NCBI GenBank assembly: GCA_905178155.1
Contig: CAJINV010000010.1
Coordinates: 3,244,587 to 3,308,586 of the forward strand
Direction of reading: 5' to 3'
Source of the DNA: Amoebophrya sp. A120
Lineage: Eukaryota > Sar > Dinophyceae > Syndiniales > Amoebophryaceae
DNA length: 64,000 nt
Shown here in pieces: positions 31,601 through 40,700 of the stretch. The translations under genes were made by a program, and so were the position numbers. The first letter of the stretch is position 1. Each line of letters starts with the position of its first letter. The notes under the pieces are model-generated. The model was not told the origin of the DNA, did no database searches, and was given only the letters and a program-made list of their open reading frames with translations.

Positions 31601-34600
31601 CGGTCTGCTTCTTTTTGAGATGCTTGATCAAGAAGAGCAAGTAGTTGGCCACTACGGACATGTTGTCGTGGGGGAATAAAGCGATGACATTCGTCAAGTA
31701 CGACTCGCACTTCTCCGCGGAACCGCTTGGCGGTAACAACAACTTCGCCCAGGACACCTTCTGCTGCTCGGATAAATTCTTTAGGTCGATGTACTCTTGT
31801 GCGGCTACTGAATTTTGGGCTTGCGCCGTCGCCATGATCATCATGAGTTGATTTTGAGAATTTTTCTCTAATTTACGCTGTTTCTGGAGTGGTGGTTGTT
31901 TGAGTTTCTGATAACTCGACAACTTTTCTTCATCGTCCATACTACAGAACTTACTGCACCAGCTGTACCGGGCGCAGATTCTCGTGGTCAGCTGCGTCGC
32001 GCCAGTGCGCTCCTCGACGCGCTTCTCTACCACCTTTAAATCTTTCCTTGATTCTTCTCTGGTACAGCGGTTGCACTTGCATGTCGATCCCAGCAAGTCG
32101 ATGGTGCCGAACTCCTTCTCTAGCAGGGGACCTCCATCGTTGGTGAAACATGTCTTGCAAATCGACCTTTTGCACTGGTCTCCTGCCGCATTCACCAATG
32201 CGCTGCATCGGTACTTCGCGTCGGCTTCCGGGACAGTGTCGCTGTCGCAGATGACGCAAAAGAGAAGCACAGCCATTCTACCGCATGTTTTTGTAATAGG
32301 ACTTACACCACCTAGAAGCAACAGACGATTCAGACGCGGACGCATACTAGCAGGGGATCTTCTGCATGCTCACACTCTGAAGTCTCTCTACACTCTGACT
32401 CTCTGGAAGCTCTCAGGAGAGGTGATGTAGCCAGTACCCAAAACTCGCGCTAGAACAACTTTGTCGAGTTGCGGCAAACGTTCCTTCGAGGAAACAGACA
32501 AGGTTTTTGGTCCTTGTCCTGCTGTGACCTGCGGGATGCTGATGTTGTAGAAGCTGATCGATTCTTTCGCGGAAAAAACAGGTCACATGTGACTTCAGGT
32601 CAGAATAAGTTCGATGCACCTTGTGCTAATGACTGGTTGTTCAACGAATGCGAAGTCTACATGACCGGAGCGCATATAACTTATGGCTCGCTTCTCTGCC
32701 CCGGCGACGGCGGGGTGTCGCGGGGAATCATAATATCCGCATAACCGGAAATCAACCCTTGATCACTCGCTAGCTCCTTCGTGGCGCCACGGCAGGGAGC
32801 TCCGTCCCGGCACCACTCCACGAAGATCGGGTTCCAGGTTTTGGCGTTGCCGAACGGAGGCATCGTGATTACCGGCATCTGGAATAAAAGCTCGCGCATC
32901 CGCTCGTGGGCCGGGGCATCCGGGTTCAGAGCGCGCACCGTGTCCTGTGATCAGAATATTATGGTGAATTCGCATTCAAACCACCCATGCGGGTTGACCA
33001 ATCAAACAGAAACACAAGCATTGTACCAGCAGCGCGTTCTTAGTCGATCTTGAAGATTCCTTGACCAGGTTCCAAGCTCTGTCCGCTTCGGCGGCACGCT
33101 GGCTTTCGGCCGTGTGCATCGCGGTGGCTGCGACGTTGAAGTTCATCGAAGCGCAGCGGACCGTGTTGCTGTGCACGAGCGCAGCATGCTGTTCCAGGAT
33201 GTCGGCGACGCCCGCCAGCGACATCCCTCCGAAGACCAGCGCTGCGAAGGCCGGGGCGTGCAGAGCGGTTTCTTCGCCTGCTGCGGATTTGATCCGCTGA
33301 GCGTGAGCTAGCTCACGAGCCGACAGCTGAACCATCTTGTGGAAACTACTGCTGCGTACTGCTAACGCGGGATCTAGGAACAAAGATCGACCACTGCAGG
33401 CTGCACAGCGCTGCAAGCAAACAAAAGAGGGTTCCACTCCGTGAGCGAACACTGTACTCCATCGAAGTGACGCGCTGCCACATCCTCAGCAACTGTTGCT
33501 GGCCTCACCAGTGGGAGGACTTGAAACGCTGCCACCGTGTGACACAAGCTCGACTGCGGGTGCAGGAGCTAAGTAACATCTCGACCGCAGTGCGGGAGCT
33601 GAAACTAGACTGATTCTCGACCGCGTGCGCGGGAGCGATCAGAGGCGCTTGCATGGTGCAAGGCGCCGGAAAACTGTTCGAAAACAGTGAAATGATCATG
33701 GTCAAGTGTGATAACGGGATGCTTGACCCCCGCTCATGGAACTTCCGAACACAAACGATCTCACAATTCAGACTTTACGAACTCCTATCGAACTCCTCCA
33801 ATCTCATAAAAGGGCCAAACAGGCTGAGAATCTGTTCCACATCCGTCATGCAAGGCACGCAAGGTCACCCCGTCCACTTTTTCCATTCTTGCATCACCAA
33901 GTCATGTAACAGTTGAGAACGCGACAGTTGAGAACACCATATCCTGCCCGGCCTTCTGTTGTAGTTCCTGCAACACGTCGCGACTGTGGAGCGCAAACTT
34001 CTTCAACGCGTATTCTTCTAGGTAGTGCGCACCGAAAAGGGAAACCACCGACGCGGCACGCTTTAGAACCTCTGTCGACCCGTGTCTAGTTGGGCTATGG
34101 CTGTCGTCGGACACCCCGCGGCCACATGATCTTGGTTGTATTTCTAGCTGCCCCTGCTCGTCCGGTCTGCTGGTGCAGAGGAACGGCAGACACCGACTGT
34201 GGCTCACGTCACCCTGGTGGAATTGACACGGAAAGTTTTGGAACGGTGACGTTGACCTTGTTTGCTCCTGTTTTGATGCTCTTTCTTGCTCCGTATGCTG
34301 TGCAAAAGTATCGCACTCGCATAAATGCAACTCTTGCTCTTGCATATGCATTACAAATCTTGTTATTGAGGCAAATCCGCATGACAAATTCCATTTCTCA
34401 TGCTAAGGAAATTTGTATTGCAATTCATACTAGTACGATACTTTTGCAATGCATACTCCGCCTCCTGTGCGGCAGCGACCGCATCCGGGTCAAAATCTAT
34501 CCCGGTGTAGCTATCTACGTTCATCGAATGAACAAGTTGTAGGTGTTCTTTATTATCTGCGTAGTTCTCCGCTCGCGCCGCCAGCTCGTGCGCCAGATCT

Positions 34601-34863
34601 CCATGGCCGCACGCAGCGTCAATGACCGTCAGACGACACGGACCGTGGCTCTTGCTTTTGTCGTGAGCAGAAACAACAGGCTTGGATGCAGTTGAAGAGG
34701 TGCTTGTCTTGTCAGCTGGCGTTCGCTCCTTGTTCTTTGCCAACAATAGATCCACGACTGGCGGCATGGCTGCTTTGACCAGACTCCGGTACAGCTGCGA
34801 GTGCGTCGGGTAAATGCGCTGTTGGCAGGCCTGCAGCAGGTTGCTGTTTACAAAGGCCTGCAT
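22699..34863 (-). CDS. Class I SAM-dependent methyltransferase, 438 aa (MTL), interrupted by a 10.4-kb element
   Basis: Exons 34863-34456, 34293-33942 and 23265-22699; joined 1317 nt. Residues about 80-135 hold the SAM-binding signature: VIDAACGHGDLAHELAARA (motif I glycine loop) and YTGIDFDPDAVAAAQEAE (motif II acidic end). Upstream is a helical cap (SLVKAAMPPVVDLLLAKNK). The third exon has LILALWSPDVSKNCVLSHFL and an Arg/His-rich stretch. Substrate unknown. The second intron is a family-D introner of 10,676 bp because a large element sits inside it; removing 23266-33941 plus one TCCTG copy joins A-G-Q to E-T-A-T in frame. Whether such an intron is still spliced is untested; if not, the gene is broken and ends shortly after residue 250. 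Confidence 0.65.
23365..25480 (-). CDS. Reverse transcriptase of the nested element, truncated after motif E
   Basis: Exon 1 is 25480-23888 and exon 2 runs from 23765 to the element border. The intron 23766-23887 is GT-AG (GTGAAA...CATAAG). Residues 1-270 are disordered: a basic start (MGKRGRRGKKKPDW), then Asp/Trp/Gln-rich and Ser-rich parts. The RT follows: RVISNFSDKQANLNKAI, motif A SGLDAKDSFSHW (Asp near 481 and 484), motif B LPFGIGCAPGDYL, motif C DYVDDIRF (near 557-560), motif D LTLLGVKLHHKPGKLQ, motif E WLGFHFDTDP, then LDYWQTVKEFLVKARAGK. The catalytic Asp residues are present. The style (SHWLVHPSFRRYLG, PFGIGCAP) is that of DIRS-type RTs. The frame runs out of the element into D-introner DNA and stops at 23310, so thumb and RNase H are lost. 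The ATG at 25480 is the first in frame. Confidence 0.8.
25481..26214. other. Gap inside the nested element, no gene seen
   Basis: About 730 bases between the 200-aa gene and the RT gene. A 154-aa minus frame overlapping the previous gene end shows no features. At 26111-26175 the word ACGATGAAGACATGC occurs twice, 39 bases apart, as a small tandem duplication. It may hold the RT leader. Confidence 0.4.
26215..26817 (-). CDS. Hypothetical 200-aa helical protein of the nested element
   Basis: Single frame from an ATG at 26817. Predominantly helical by eye: LVDLEHFKRVNLTSLMSHF, FAEVIKTFKALFLHLFKHK, LLFDLLFECLELLAETME, then a charged tail with RRESLERRKRGDDY. No Cys cluster and no membrane segment. 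A structural (gag-like) role is possible but not shown. A GTAAGG at the stop could mark an intron, but the best partner site leads straight to a stop, so the 200-aa form is kept. Confidence 0.6.
   Translation of the reverse strand: MSTSIPPVPAKLAHLVDLEHFKRVNLTSLMSHFKMVIVKIKDDVNPPFAEVIKTFKALFLHLFKHKNVQKPLLFDLLFECLELLAETMESKTRALEIMHGAVHNTRKALGEIYEFPSADETALGKKWVSLLGLMDFLSTKQELAADEGEPDQTKELKNFFIDAMLAKNRRESLERRKRGDDYTDPADHEYKRRNIHDGLP
26997..27732 (-). CDS. Membrane protein of 182 aa in the nested element
   Basis: Three exons, 27732-27501, 27420-27288 and 27180-26997, with GT-AG introns 27421-27500 (80 nt) and 27181-27287 (107 nt); 549 nt joined. Hydrophobic segments LAILSLSALGLALQGSWSF near residue 5 and ALLYFLLREG near 90. 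The middle has VVTTLWGDNTYWPSTWMST. The end is very acidic (HTSDDEMLTEEEE). Its ATG lies two bases after the stop of the upstream gene (TGAAAATG), so both are probably read from one transcript by reinitiation or after trans-splicing. Function unknown. Confidence 0.65.
27735..28076 (-). CDS. Hypothetical 113-aa protein of the nested element
   Basis: Single exon from an ATG at 28076, 28 bases after the recombinase stop. Looks like a small beta-rich domain (AVYYQFGHGQTVFQLL, LIFGTATEDKTVLGMK, GYLIFQDEDF) with a basic tail PPTKKKKI that could be a nuclear localisation signal. No known family recognised. Confidence 0.6.
   Translation of the reverse strand: MFRMPVDKELQLKQNLFQFSFGMPVDTKAVYYQFGHGQTVFQLLRKDGTTTSYVSPYPLIFGTATEDKTVLGMKVRETAEGYLIFQDEDFINAPGSKSTDCSDYEPPTKKKKI
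28105..30420 (-). CDS. Tyrosine recombinase of the nested element, 741 aa
   Basis: Exons 30420-29005 and 28914-28105; the intron 28915-29004 is GT-AG (GTATAG...TTCAG) and its removal joins QKAVM to VLIAFFAVRR. Residues 1-230 are charged and Ser-rich. A helical core-binding domain follows (GTHGTYASMLRSVVPRVC, TLSAAIGAYNSSRLHLAAF, KFAPTFSQVMLGLERI). Catalytic part: box I AVRRNAELWSLTASDI (Arg 481/482), Lys in EVKRSKID, box II SLRKAGAIYF (Arg 606; the usual His is Ser), QGGWRNSYSLDFHY (Trp 629; Tyr 633 or 639 as nucleophile). This layout is that of eukaryotic transposon tyrosine recombinases. The first ATG is at 30420; the frame is open to about 30492 without an ATG. About 430 residues in front of the catalytic part is long for the family. 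Confidence 0.8.
30648..32345 (-). CDS. Cys-rich zinc-binding protein of the nested element
   Basis: Exons 32345-31446, 31359-30910 and 30827-30648, with GT-AG introns 31360-31445 (86 nt) and 30828-30909 (82 nt). The protein is 509 aa from the ATG at 32345, or 486 aa from MAVLLFCVICDSD at 32276, where the zinc site begins. Cys pairs at the N-terminus (CVICDSD, KRSICKTCF, STCKCNRC) suggest a RING/PHD-like binuclear fold. Further Cys pairs lie in exons 1 and 2 (WCSKFC, CINC, ACLNPACSGKAHW). The tail is Gly/Lys-rich (GGKGQNPKGGKKGAGKGG), fit for nucleic-acid binding. It could replace gag, or be a ubiquitin-ligase or chromatin reader; I cannot decide. Confidence 0.65.
32346..32680. other. Gap inside the nested element, no gene seen
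   Basis: 335 bases between the first and second genes of the element. Repeated CTCT-type words (ACTCTGAAGTCTCTC, CACTCTGACTCTCTGG) near 32374-32405, otherwise featureless. Confidence 0.4.
32681..33335 (-). CDS. Hypothetical 190-aa protein, first gene of the nested element
   Basis: Exons 33335-33027 and 32944-32681 with a GT-AG intron 32945-33026 (82 nt) that joins KNALL to DTVRALNP in frame. First half is Ala-rich and helical (APAFAALVFGGMSLAGVADI), with one stretch hydrophobic enough for a membrane segment. Second half is polar (MPPFGNAKTWNPIFVEWC). The ATG at 33335 starts the well-behaved part; the frame is open further upstream. No family recognised. Confidence 0.55.
33336..33808. promoter_or_regulatory. 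Upstream region of the nested element with triplicated word
   Basis: Three spaced copies of CTCGACYGCRGGTGCRGGAGC-like sequence lie at about 33549, 33580 and 33615, about 30-35 bases apart. The place, just upstream of the first gene and at the element border, fits a promoter or recombinase-binding site, but that is a guess. Confidence 0.35.
34294..34455. mobile_element. Introner, family B
   Basis: Between exons 1 and 2 of MTL, duplication CTCCG. Normal size, in contrast with the second intron of this gene. Confidence 0.92.
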
Positions 34864-35954
34864 CTTCTTGATGCTCGTCAGGCTATTGTATCAGCCGCGT
34901 TCAATATGATCATGTAACTTTGTCTAAGTACCTTCGTTGCTTCTCGTATAAGTTTACGTTGGTTGTATTTATTTGGCTTGCTCGGAAAATTTTAGTGGAC
35001 AAAAACATGGGAAAAAAAAAAGGTCTTCATGGAAAATATCGCAACCGGGTGAAGATCTTCGATATTGTCGACTCTCTGTCACTGCGCCAGGAGAGGGAGG
35101 GCGCGGAAGCTATGACTAGGTAATTCGTGCCGTTAGGATAAAAACCGGCGGTAGACGAAAAATCAGAAAACAACTAGTACAGAGACCCATGCACAAAGCA
35201 CTACCGAGGAATGATCATTCAACCATCCTTTCAGATCACCATCGAATCAATTGAAGTCTCTTGTTGTTCGGGTTCGGCATCTTCGGATGAAGAAAAAATA
35301 GGTCAGGGATTCTCTGCTATTGCTGTGCCAGTACCACTCGGCACAAAATAAACCGGAAATAGAAGAACCTGTTCCTCACTTGTGCAGCTGATCCTCTTGA
35401 AGATGTGAGAGGTACAACTACTAACGCCTTCGGCGGACCACGACCTATCCAGGCGGTCCTTGTTCCTTGCGCGAGGGACCGACGACAACGCTCGCGACGT
35501 TGCGGTCGCGACATAATTCAAAGTTTCTGTCTAACGTTTGAAGAGAATCACTCTAGGAGTTCTTGTTCTACGTTTTGCTTGCATATAAGCAGCACCACGC
35601 CAGGATGATGATGCTCTTCAATAGTTGTCGACAGTATCACGACCACATCAGGCTCCATTGTACACGGTCGTGTGCCCGAATCAACAAAAAACAGCTATGC
35701 GTTGGTGTAATAACTCTATCGAGCGAATCACATGACAAATTTCTTGTTCGTGGTTCCCGCCCAGTAGCATCGGCCAGCAAGAGTACTTGCTGGACGTGAA
35801 GAAACAACTCACGACAGGTATAGCCTGCAATGCCGCACATCTCGCATCATGACAGCTCGCTGCATGTTTTTTTCCTCTGCATGATAATGAAAGAATGTCA
35901 ATGTATTTCACAACGTAAAATCTAGTTCTGTTTTACACCAAACCCCGTTTATCT
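34864..35954. other. Intergenic between MTL and CCP
   Basis: 1.1 kb without a convincing gene. Introner-like words (ACATGACAAATTTC near 35730; CATGACAGCTCGC near 35848) occur without recognisable TIRs, perhaps an eroded element. Confidence 0.4.
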
Positions 35955-37578
35955 TTATTTTCTCTTGCATACCCTCGTCGAGATGAATTCGTTCACGTGC
36001 GCCAGGTTTGAGTACATGCTTTCGAGCTGTTGGATCATGTCCTGTTTCTTCTTCGCGCTGTCCTCGTGGCGAAAAGACGTGTCCCTATGCAGTGCAAAAG
36101 CATCGTACTTCTAGTTGCGTTTATGCATTACAAATCTTTTTGTTATGGCAAATCCGCATTACAAATTCAATTTGTAATGCCAAGTCCATTTGTAATGCAA
36201 TTTCTACTAGTACAATACTTTTGCAGTTCATAGTCCCGCCGCAAGCGTGAGAAGTTCTTTTCGGCCCGTGCGAGCGAGTCCTCCAGCAGTATCCTGAGTA
36301 AAAACGTCCCCAACCCATAGTCCTCAAGATGGGAGATCTGCTAGACAAATCTACACGCTTAGGGGTGTTTCGCATGACAAGTTCGGCCTCGTAGCGTAAT
36401 CCTGTTTACCTCGTTCAGAAGCATCACAAATATAGCCTACTATGGTGATTCGAGCATTACAAATTCCAAAACACGACTAGAAAAGATCTGTCATGGGGCT
36501 CCGCATGCGAAACATTTTGAGCTTGAGCATGCGTTTTTGCATTACAACTCTGGGGAGGTGGGGACGTTTTTAAACAGGATAAGCAGCGCCCGCTCCTCAT
36601 CCTGCTGCCGGCAGAGCTCCTGCACAACTTTCGTGGTACGCTCGATCTCGTCTCTGGTGTCGTGCTGTCGCAGGGCTGCTGCGGGGGCCGCACTGTCTGC
36701 AGTTCTTGTACTATGTGCACTTGCAGCACCACTTTCTTGGCCCGACGTGGACTGCCAGGTGTAGAGGTCGCACAAGATCGGGCACCCGCCGTCTTGGTCT
36801 TGCACATGCAGCCTCGCCTGCGCAAACTCGAGGCACATCTGCAAGAAGCCGGTCTTTCGATTTACCCGCCCAAGGATATCCCCCTCGTCCAGGGAGTGAA
36901 GTGGCTCGGCGGCATATCAAAAGAAAAAAAATCGTCACGATCACTCACGGGAATTTTTGCAATACAAAGATGCCTGTCATGCGTAAAAAAGCATCACAGC
37001 CAAACTTCATATTACGGGATTCCTGCCTAGTGTAGTTGTTTCTGCAATTATACAAGCAAAAGTTGTGATGCTAATGCAACTTAGTGAGAGTGACCGTGAC
37101 AAACTTTTTATTTTCTCTCCATACGGCAACCAGCCTTCCATCCTGGTCAAAGGCGATCGGCACGACCGGACTGCAGCTGATCGTCCCCACGCACGGGCTA
37201 TGCATTGCAAAAATGTCTGGCTCTGGAAAAATTGCAAGGTTTGTAATGCATAGTTCGCATGAGCTATAGTGCCTGTAATGCATGACCTAGCATGACAGAT
37301 TTTTAGAGCGTTTCCTGTTGCCTATTCCGCATGAGAAATGCCCTCTGCGCGTAGCACAGACTGCGCTCCTCTTGCTGGTCATGCAATACAGATTTTTATT
37401 TTTTTGGAATCCAGACGAGACAGCATTACAAGTTCCATCCTTCCAGACCCAGACATATTTGCAATGCATACGGGTCTTGTCCCTTTGCGGTCTCCGTAAT
37501 CGGATTCGCACCTAATTCACAAATTTTTGATTTCGATTTCGTGCACCAAAAGAATTTGCATTTGGGGATGCGAAACAT
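35955..37578 (-). CDS. Coiled-coil protein, 227 aa (CCP)
   Basis: Exons 37578-37471, 37198-37124, 36914-36582, 36289-36233 and 36085-35955; joined 684 nt. The N-terminus has MFRIPKCKFFWC and PVVPIAFDQDGRLVA. The middle reads LDEGDILGRVNRKTGFLQMC and CPILCDLYTWQS. The last 90 residues are charged and heptad-like (RDEIERTTKVVQELCRQQDE, LLEDSLARAEKNFSRLRR, KKKQDMIQQLESMYSNL), a likely coiled coil. No family recognised. The start is less certain because the first exon could be preceded by others; the end at 35955 is firm. Confidence 0.6.
36086..36232. mobile_element. Introner, family B
   Basis: Between exons 4 and 5 of CCP, duplication GTCCC. Confidence 0.92.
36290..36581. mobile_element. Introner, family C
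   Basis: Between exons 3 and 4 of CCP, duplication AGCAG. Confidence 0.92.
36915..37123. mobile_element. Introner, family I
   Basis: Between exons 2 and 3 of CCP, duplication CGGCA. Second of two I copies in the window. Confidence 0.9.
37199..37470. mobile_element. Introner, family A
   Basis: Between exons 1 and 2 of CCP. Flanks CGGGC and CGGGT share four of five bases; ends are the TATGCATTGC variant. Confidence 0.87.
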
Positions 37579-37764
37579 TAAATTGTCATCAGCACAACGA
37601 CAACGCAAGCAGCTCCTGTCGTGCACGAATTTGACCTTAGTGAAATTGCTTTTTGTAGTTTATTTCCTGCACAACTACCCGTTGCTTGCTCTGAATCGAC
37701 TACGACGTGCTGCAACATGTTAGTAGTAGATATTATATGCGTAGTAGATTGATAGTACTGCAGT

Positions 37765-40700
37765 CTAAATAGTACTCGTGATTCTGCGAAAATGGACGGT
37801 GATGCCCTGCAGGGACCCGATCCTCTGCACCACCAGGCTCAGTTTTTCGACGACGGTGGCCGACGCAAGACGGTCCAGGGCGGGGTGCCCGTATGAATTG
37901 CAAAAGCATCGTACTAGTAGTAATTGCATTACAAATTACCTCAGCATGACAAATGGAACTTGTCATGCTGTTTGACCTTCAGGACAAGATTTGTCATGCA
38001 TAATTGCGATTAGTACGAGTACGATACTTTTGCACAGGATAGCCCGGTCAAGTCGTCCATATAGTCGCCGTCGCAGGCCTATCAAATGCAAAAATGTCTG
38101 GGTCTGAAAGAATGCAGACTTGTCATGCATATTTTGTATGATGATTGATGCCTCTAATGCATGATCTAGCAACACAGATTTTTAGAGGGCTTCCTAATGC
38201 CTATTCCGCATGAGAAATGTATGCCCTCTCCACGTAACACAAACTGGAGTCCTGTTGCTGGTCATGCAATACAGATTTTTTTGGAATCTAAAGACAGCAT
38301 TACAAGTTGCAACCTTCCAGACCCAGACATTTTTGGAATCCATAAGGCCCCGTGCGACCGAAGAACAGAATTCTCGTCGAGCTTGGACAAGTACAGGCTG
38401 GACTTGCGGATATGAACGTGCACCACTCCCCCTCCCCCTCATTTGTGTTGCATGAGCAGCAATACAAACACCAGCACTCACACACGGAGCCTGTGCATCA
38501 CAAATCCATGCAGTTCTAGTGTAGTACTGTTTGGGCTTCCGGTTCCGGAATCTGTCATACATAATAGTGACACAAGGAAGCTGCACTTGGAGTTGAGCTT
38601 TTGCATGAGAAATAATGAGAACGAGGGGGAGTTCTCGTGCACTGTCATAGCGGACGTTTTCGCTGCAGATGCAGTTCTGGGCCATCTCGATGCCGAGCCG
38701 CCCTCCCGTGAGTGTGGCGGACCACTTCTTCTCTATCGCAAGAAAAAAAGTGCTACACTTCCACATTGTGTTGCAGGCCAGGCAAGACAGACAAGCTCTG
38801 TCATGCCGGATATGCATGATAGGAGCCTCGTTTCATAAGTAGGTGTTTTCCCGTACTAGGATTTCTACATTACAAGTTTTCTCTCTCATGCTGAGAAATT
38901 TGTGTTACTGAATTGACTACAAATCAATGTGTAACTGTAACAGTTTTTTCGTGGGATATTCTCGACCCCCTCCGGAATCCGCGAAACCAGCTGGGCTTGC
39001 GGAAAGCGCCGACGCAGGTCAGCAGCCTTGTGAGTGTGGGAGTGGGAGGGTGCAGGTACTTTGTTAATAACTTCTTTGGATCAACATCAAAACGTCGCTC
39101 ACAACGGAACAACATCCAAGCAAGTAGATCGAGGAGAAAAACAAATTGTGGTGGTATAAATATGCATGTAAAAAAAATCCCATCACTCAAACAATAATTA
39201 TGCCCGATGGAGTCCATAGTGAATGTGAAAGAACAAGAAGGGATCCTGAAAGGCAATATATGATAAACTTCTAGCAAGTAGAATTCTACCTTCCGCTCGT
39301 CGTATTCCGTGCGCACAACATCCAATCAAAAACACCCATCCCCATCCACTTTGTCATGCAAAACATGCGTGATTTGCTGCGTTTGTCATGCAAAAAATGG
39401 ATGGAGATGGGTGTTTTCTCCTGGATACACAATGGACAGCTTCAATTTTGCAGCACCCTTGGCCTTGTGCATGGCCTGCCCCAGCATCGCTGTTTGGCAG
39501 TTGATCGCGAAAATCAAATCCCCCGGCGCTAGTTTTAGAGGTGCCCCGTCTTTGTGCCCGGCGGCAGCGGTGGATCCGATCCGTGCGGGCGATTCTGCGC
39601 GGCCCGCAGGAGAGTCGGGGTCCACAGCGAGAATGATCCAGTCGCGTTTGTCGCCTGTGTCCACCCGAAATCCCCAGGACTGTTGCCCGGACGGGGATGT
39701 AGATGAAGATGATCCGCTTCTCTGCAATTCCAGCTCGAAAAAAATCGTCCGTTTCGCGGCACTATGAACTGCAAAAGCATCCTGCTAGTATAAATTGCAT
39801 TGCAAATTTCCTCAGCATTAGAAATGGAATTTGTAATGCGGATCTGCCTCAAGAAAAAGATTTGTGATGCATGACTCCGATTAGTAAGAGTACGATACTT
39901 CTGCAGAGGATAGGCACCTCTCACCGCGTCGCTTAGGGTTTGCGCGTCTATTACCTGCACGTGCTGCTCCTGTCCAGAACTGCCCTTGTTCTTCGAGTTG
40001 TCTACTGCGCCCCCGGGCAGCCGCATCTTGCTTGTAGTGGAGATCATCTTCACTCCCCCAGGCCCTAGCTCGATCACATTGTTGGCGTTGCTGACGGCAC
40101 CAGCTTCTAAGGGTATGCAAGAAAAAAACTGTGCACAGTGTAACTCTGTAATGCAGAACATGCAACAGAGTTACGCCTGTCATGCCAGACAGCCACGAAC
40201 TCCTCTTTTCATGCATGTTTTCCCTTACAAGCCACGCGTGACAGATTTTCTCTGTCATGTAGAGCAAATTTGTGATGCTGCCAGCCAAGGATAGCTACAC
40301 TAACACAGTTTTTTCGTTGGATAGAGGGTGGCTCGGCACTACCACTAGTACGACCATCGTCGGGACCACTCCTGCGGTTATAATTTCCAACCACGCTGGC
40401 ACCTGTACTACCATCACTTGCCCCGCCTCCTGCTGGGGTCGGAGAGCTCGACAACATGCGGCCCCAGGCGGAAAACATATCAAACGCAAACATGTCTGGG
40501 TCTGGAAGATTCATTATAGGGGGAGTTTGTCATGCAAATTGTACATGGCCCGCGATGCCTGTGATGCATGGTCTAGCATCACAGCTTTTGCGGAGGCTTG
40601 CCGTTGCCCATGCCTATCCTGCATGAGAAATGCCCTCGTCTCCGGGTGAAGGCAATTTGAGTGCCTGCTTATTTTGCTGGTCATGCAATACAGGTTTTTG

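Larger units (their letters stand above)
23365..33808 (-). mobile_element. Polycistronic tyrosine-recombinase retroelement, 10.4 kb, unclassified
   Basis: Insert inside the D introner; all genes on the minus strand. Order from its 5' side: a 190-aa protein, a Cys-rich zinc protein, a tyrosine recombinase, a 113-aa protein, a 182-aa membrane protein, a 200-aa helical protein and a reverse transcriptase cut off at the left border. Recombinase plus reverse transcriptase is the hallmark of DIRS/Ngaro/VIPER-type elements, but those carry gag, RT-RNase H, then recombinase in about 5-6 kb. Here the recombinase precedes the RT by about 2.6 kb and four genes of unknown role are added. No RNase H, no terminal repeat and no capsid were seen. 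No duplication is evident at its ends, as expected for recombinase-driven insertion. Confidence 0.8.
23266..33941. mobile_element. Family-D introner split by a large insertion
   Basis: Left part 23266-23364 matches an inverted D element from its TIR to GCATGACAAATT. Right part 33809-33941 resumes almost exactly where the left one stops (AAGGGCCAAACAGG against consensus AAGGGCTAAACAGC) and runs to the other TIR. TCCTG stands at 23261-23265 and again at 33942-33946, so both parts come from one D insertion. Only about four bases of D are missing at the break. Confidence 0.93.

Noticed and set aside
23365-33808. Endogenised virus
   Set aside because: No capsid, polymerase B, packaging ATPase or protease seen; recombinase plus RT fits a retroelement better. 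The unknown small genes keep the question slightly open.
23365-33808. LTR retrotransposon
   Set aside because: No long direct repeats at the two ends, no integrase or aspartic protease motif.
35399-35900. Possible small genes between MTL and CCP
   Set aside because: Short frames on both strands without features; introner-like words suggest an eroded insertion.
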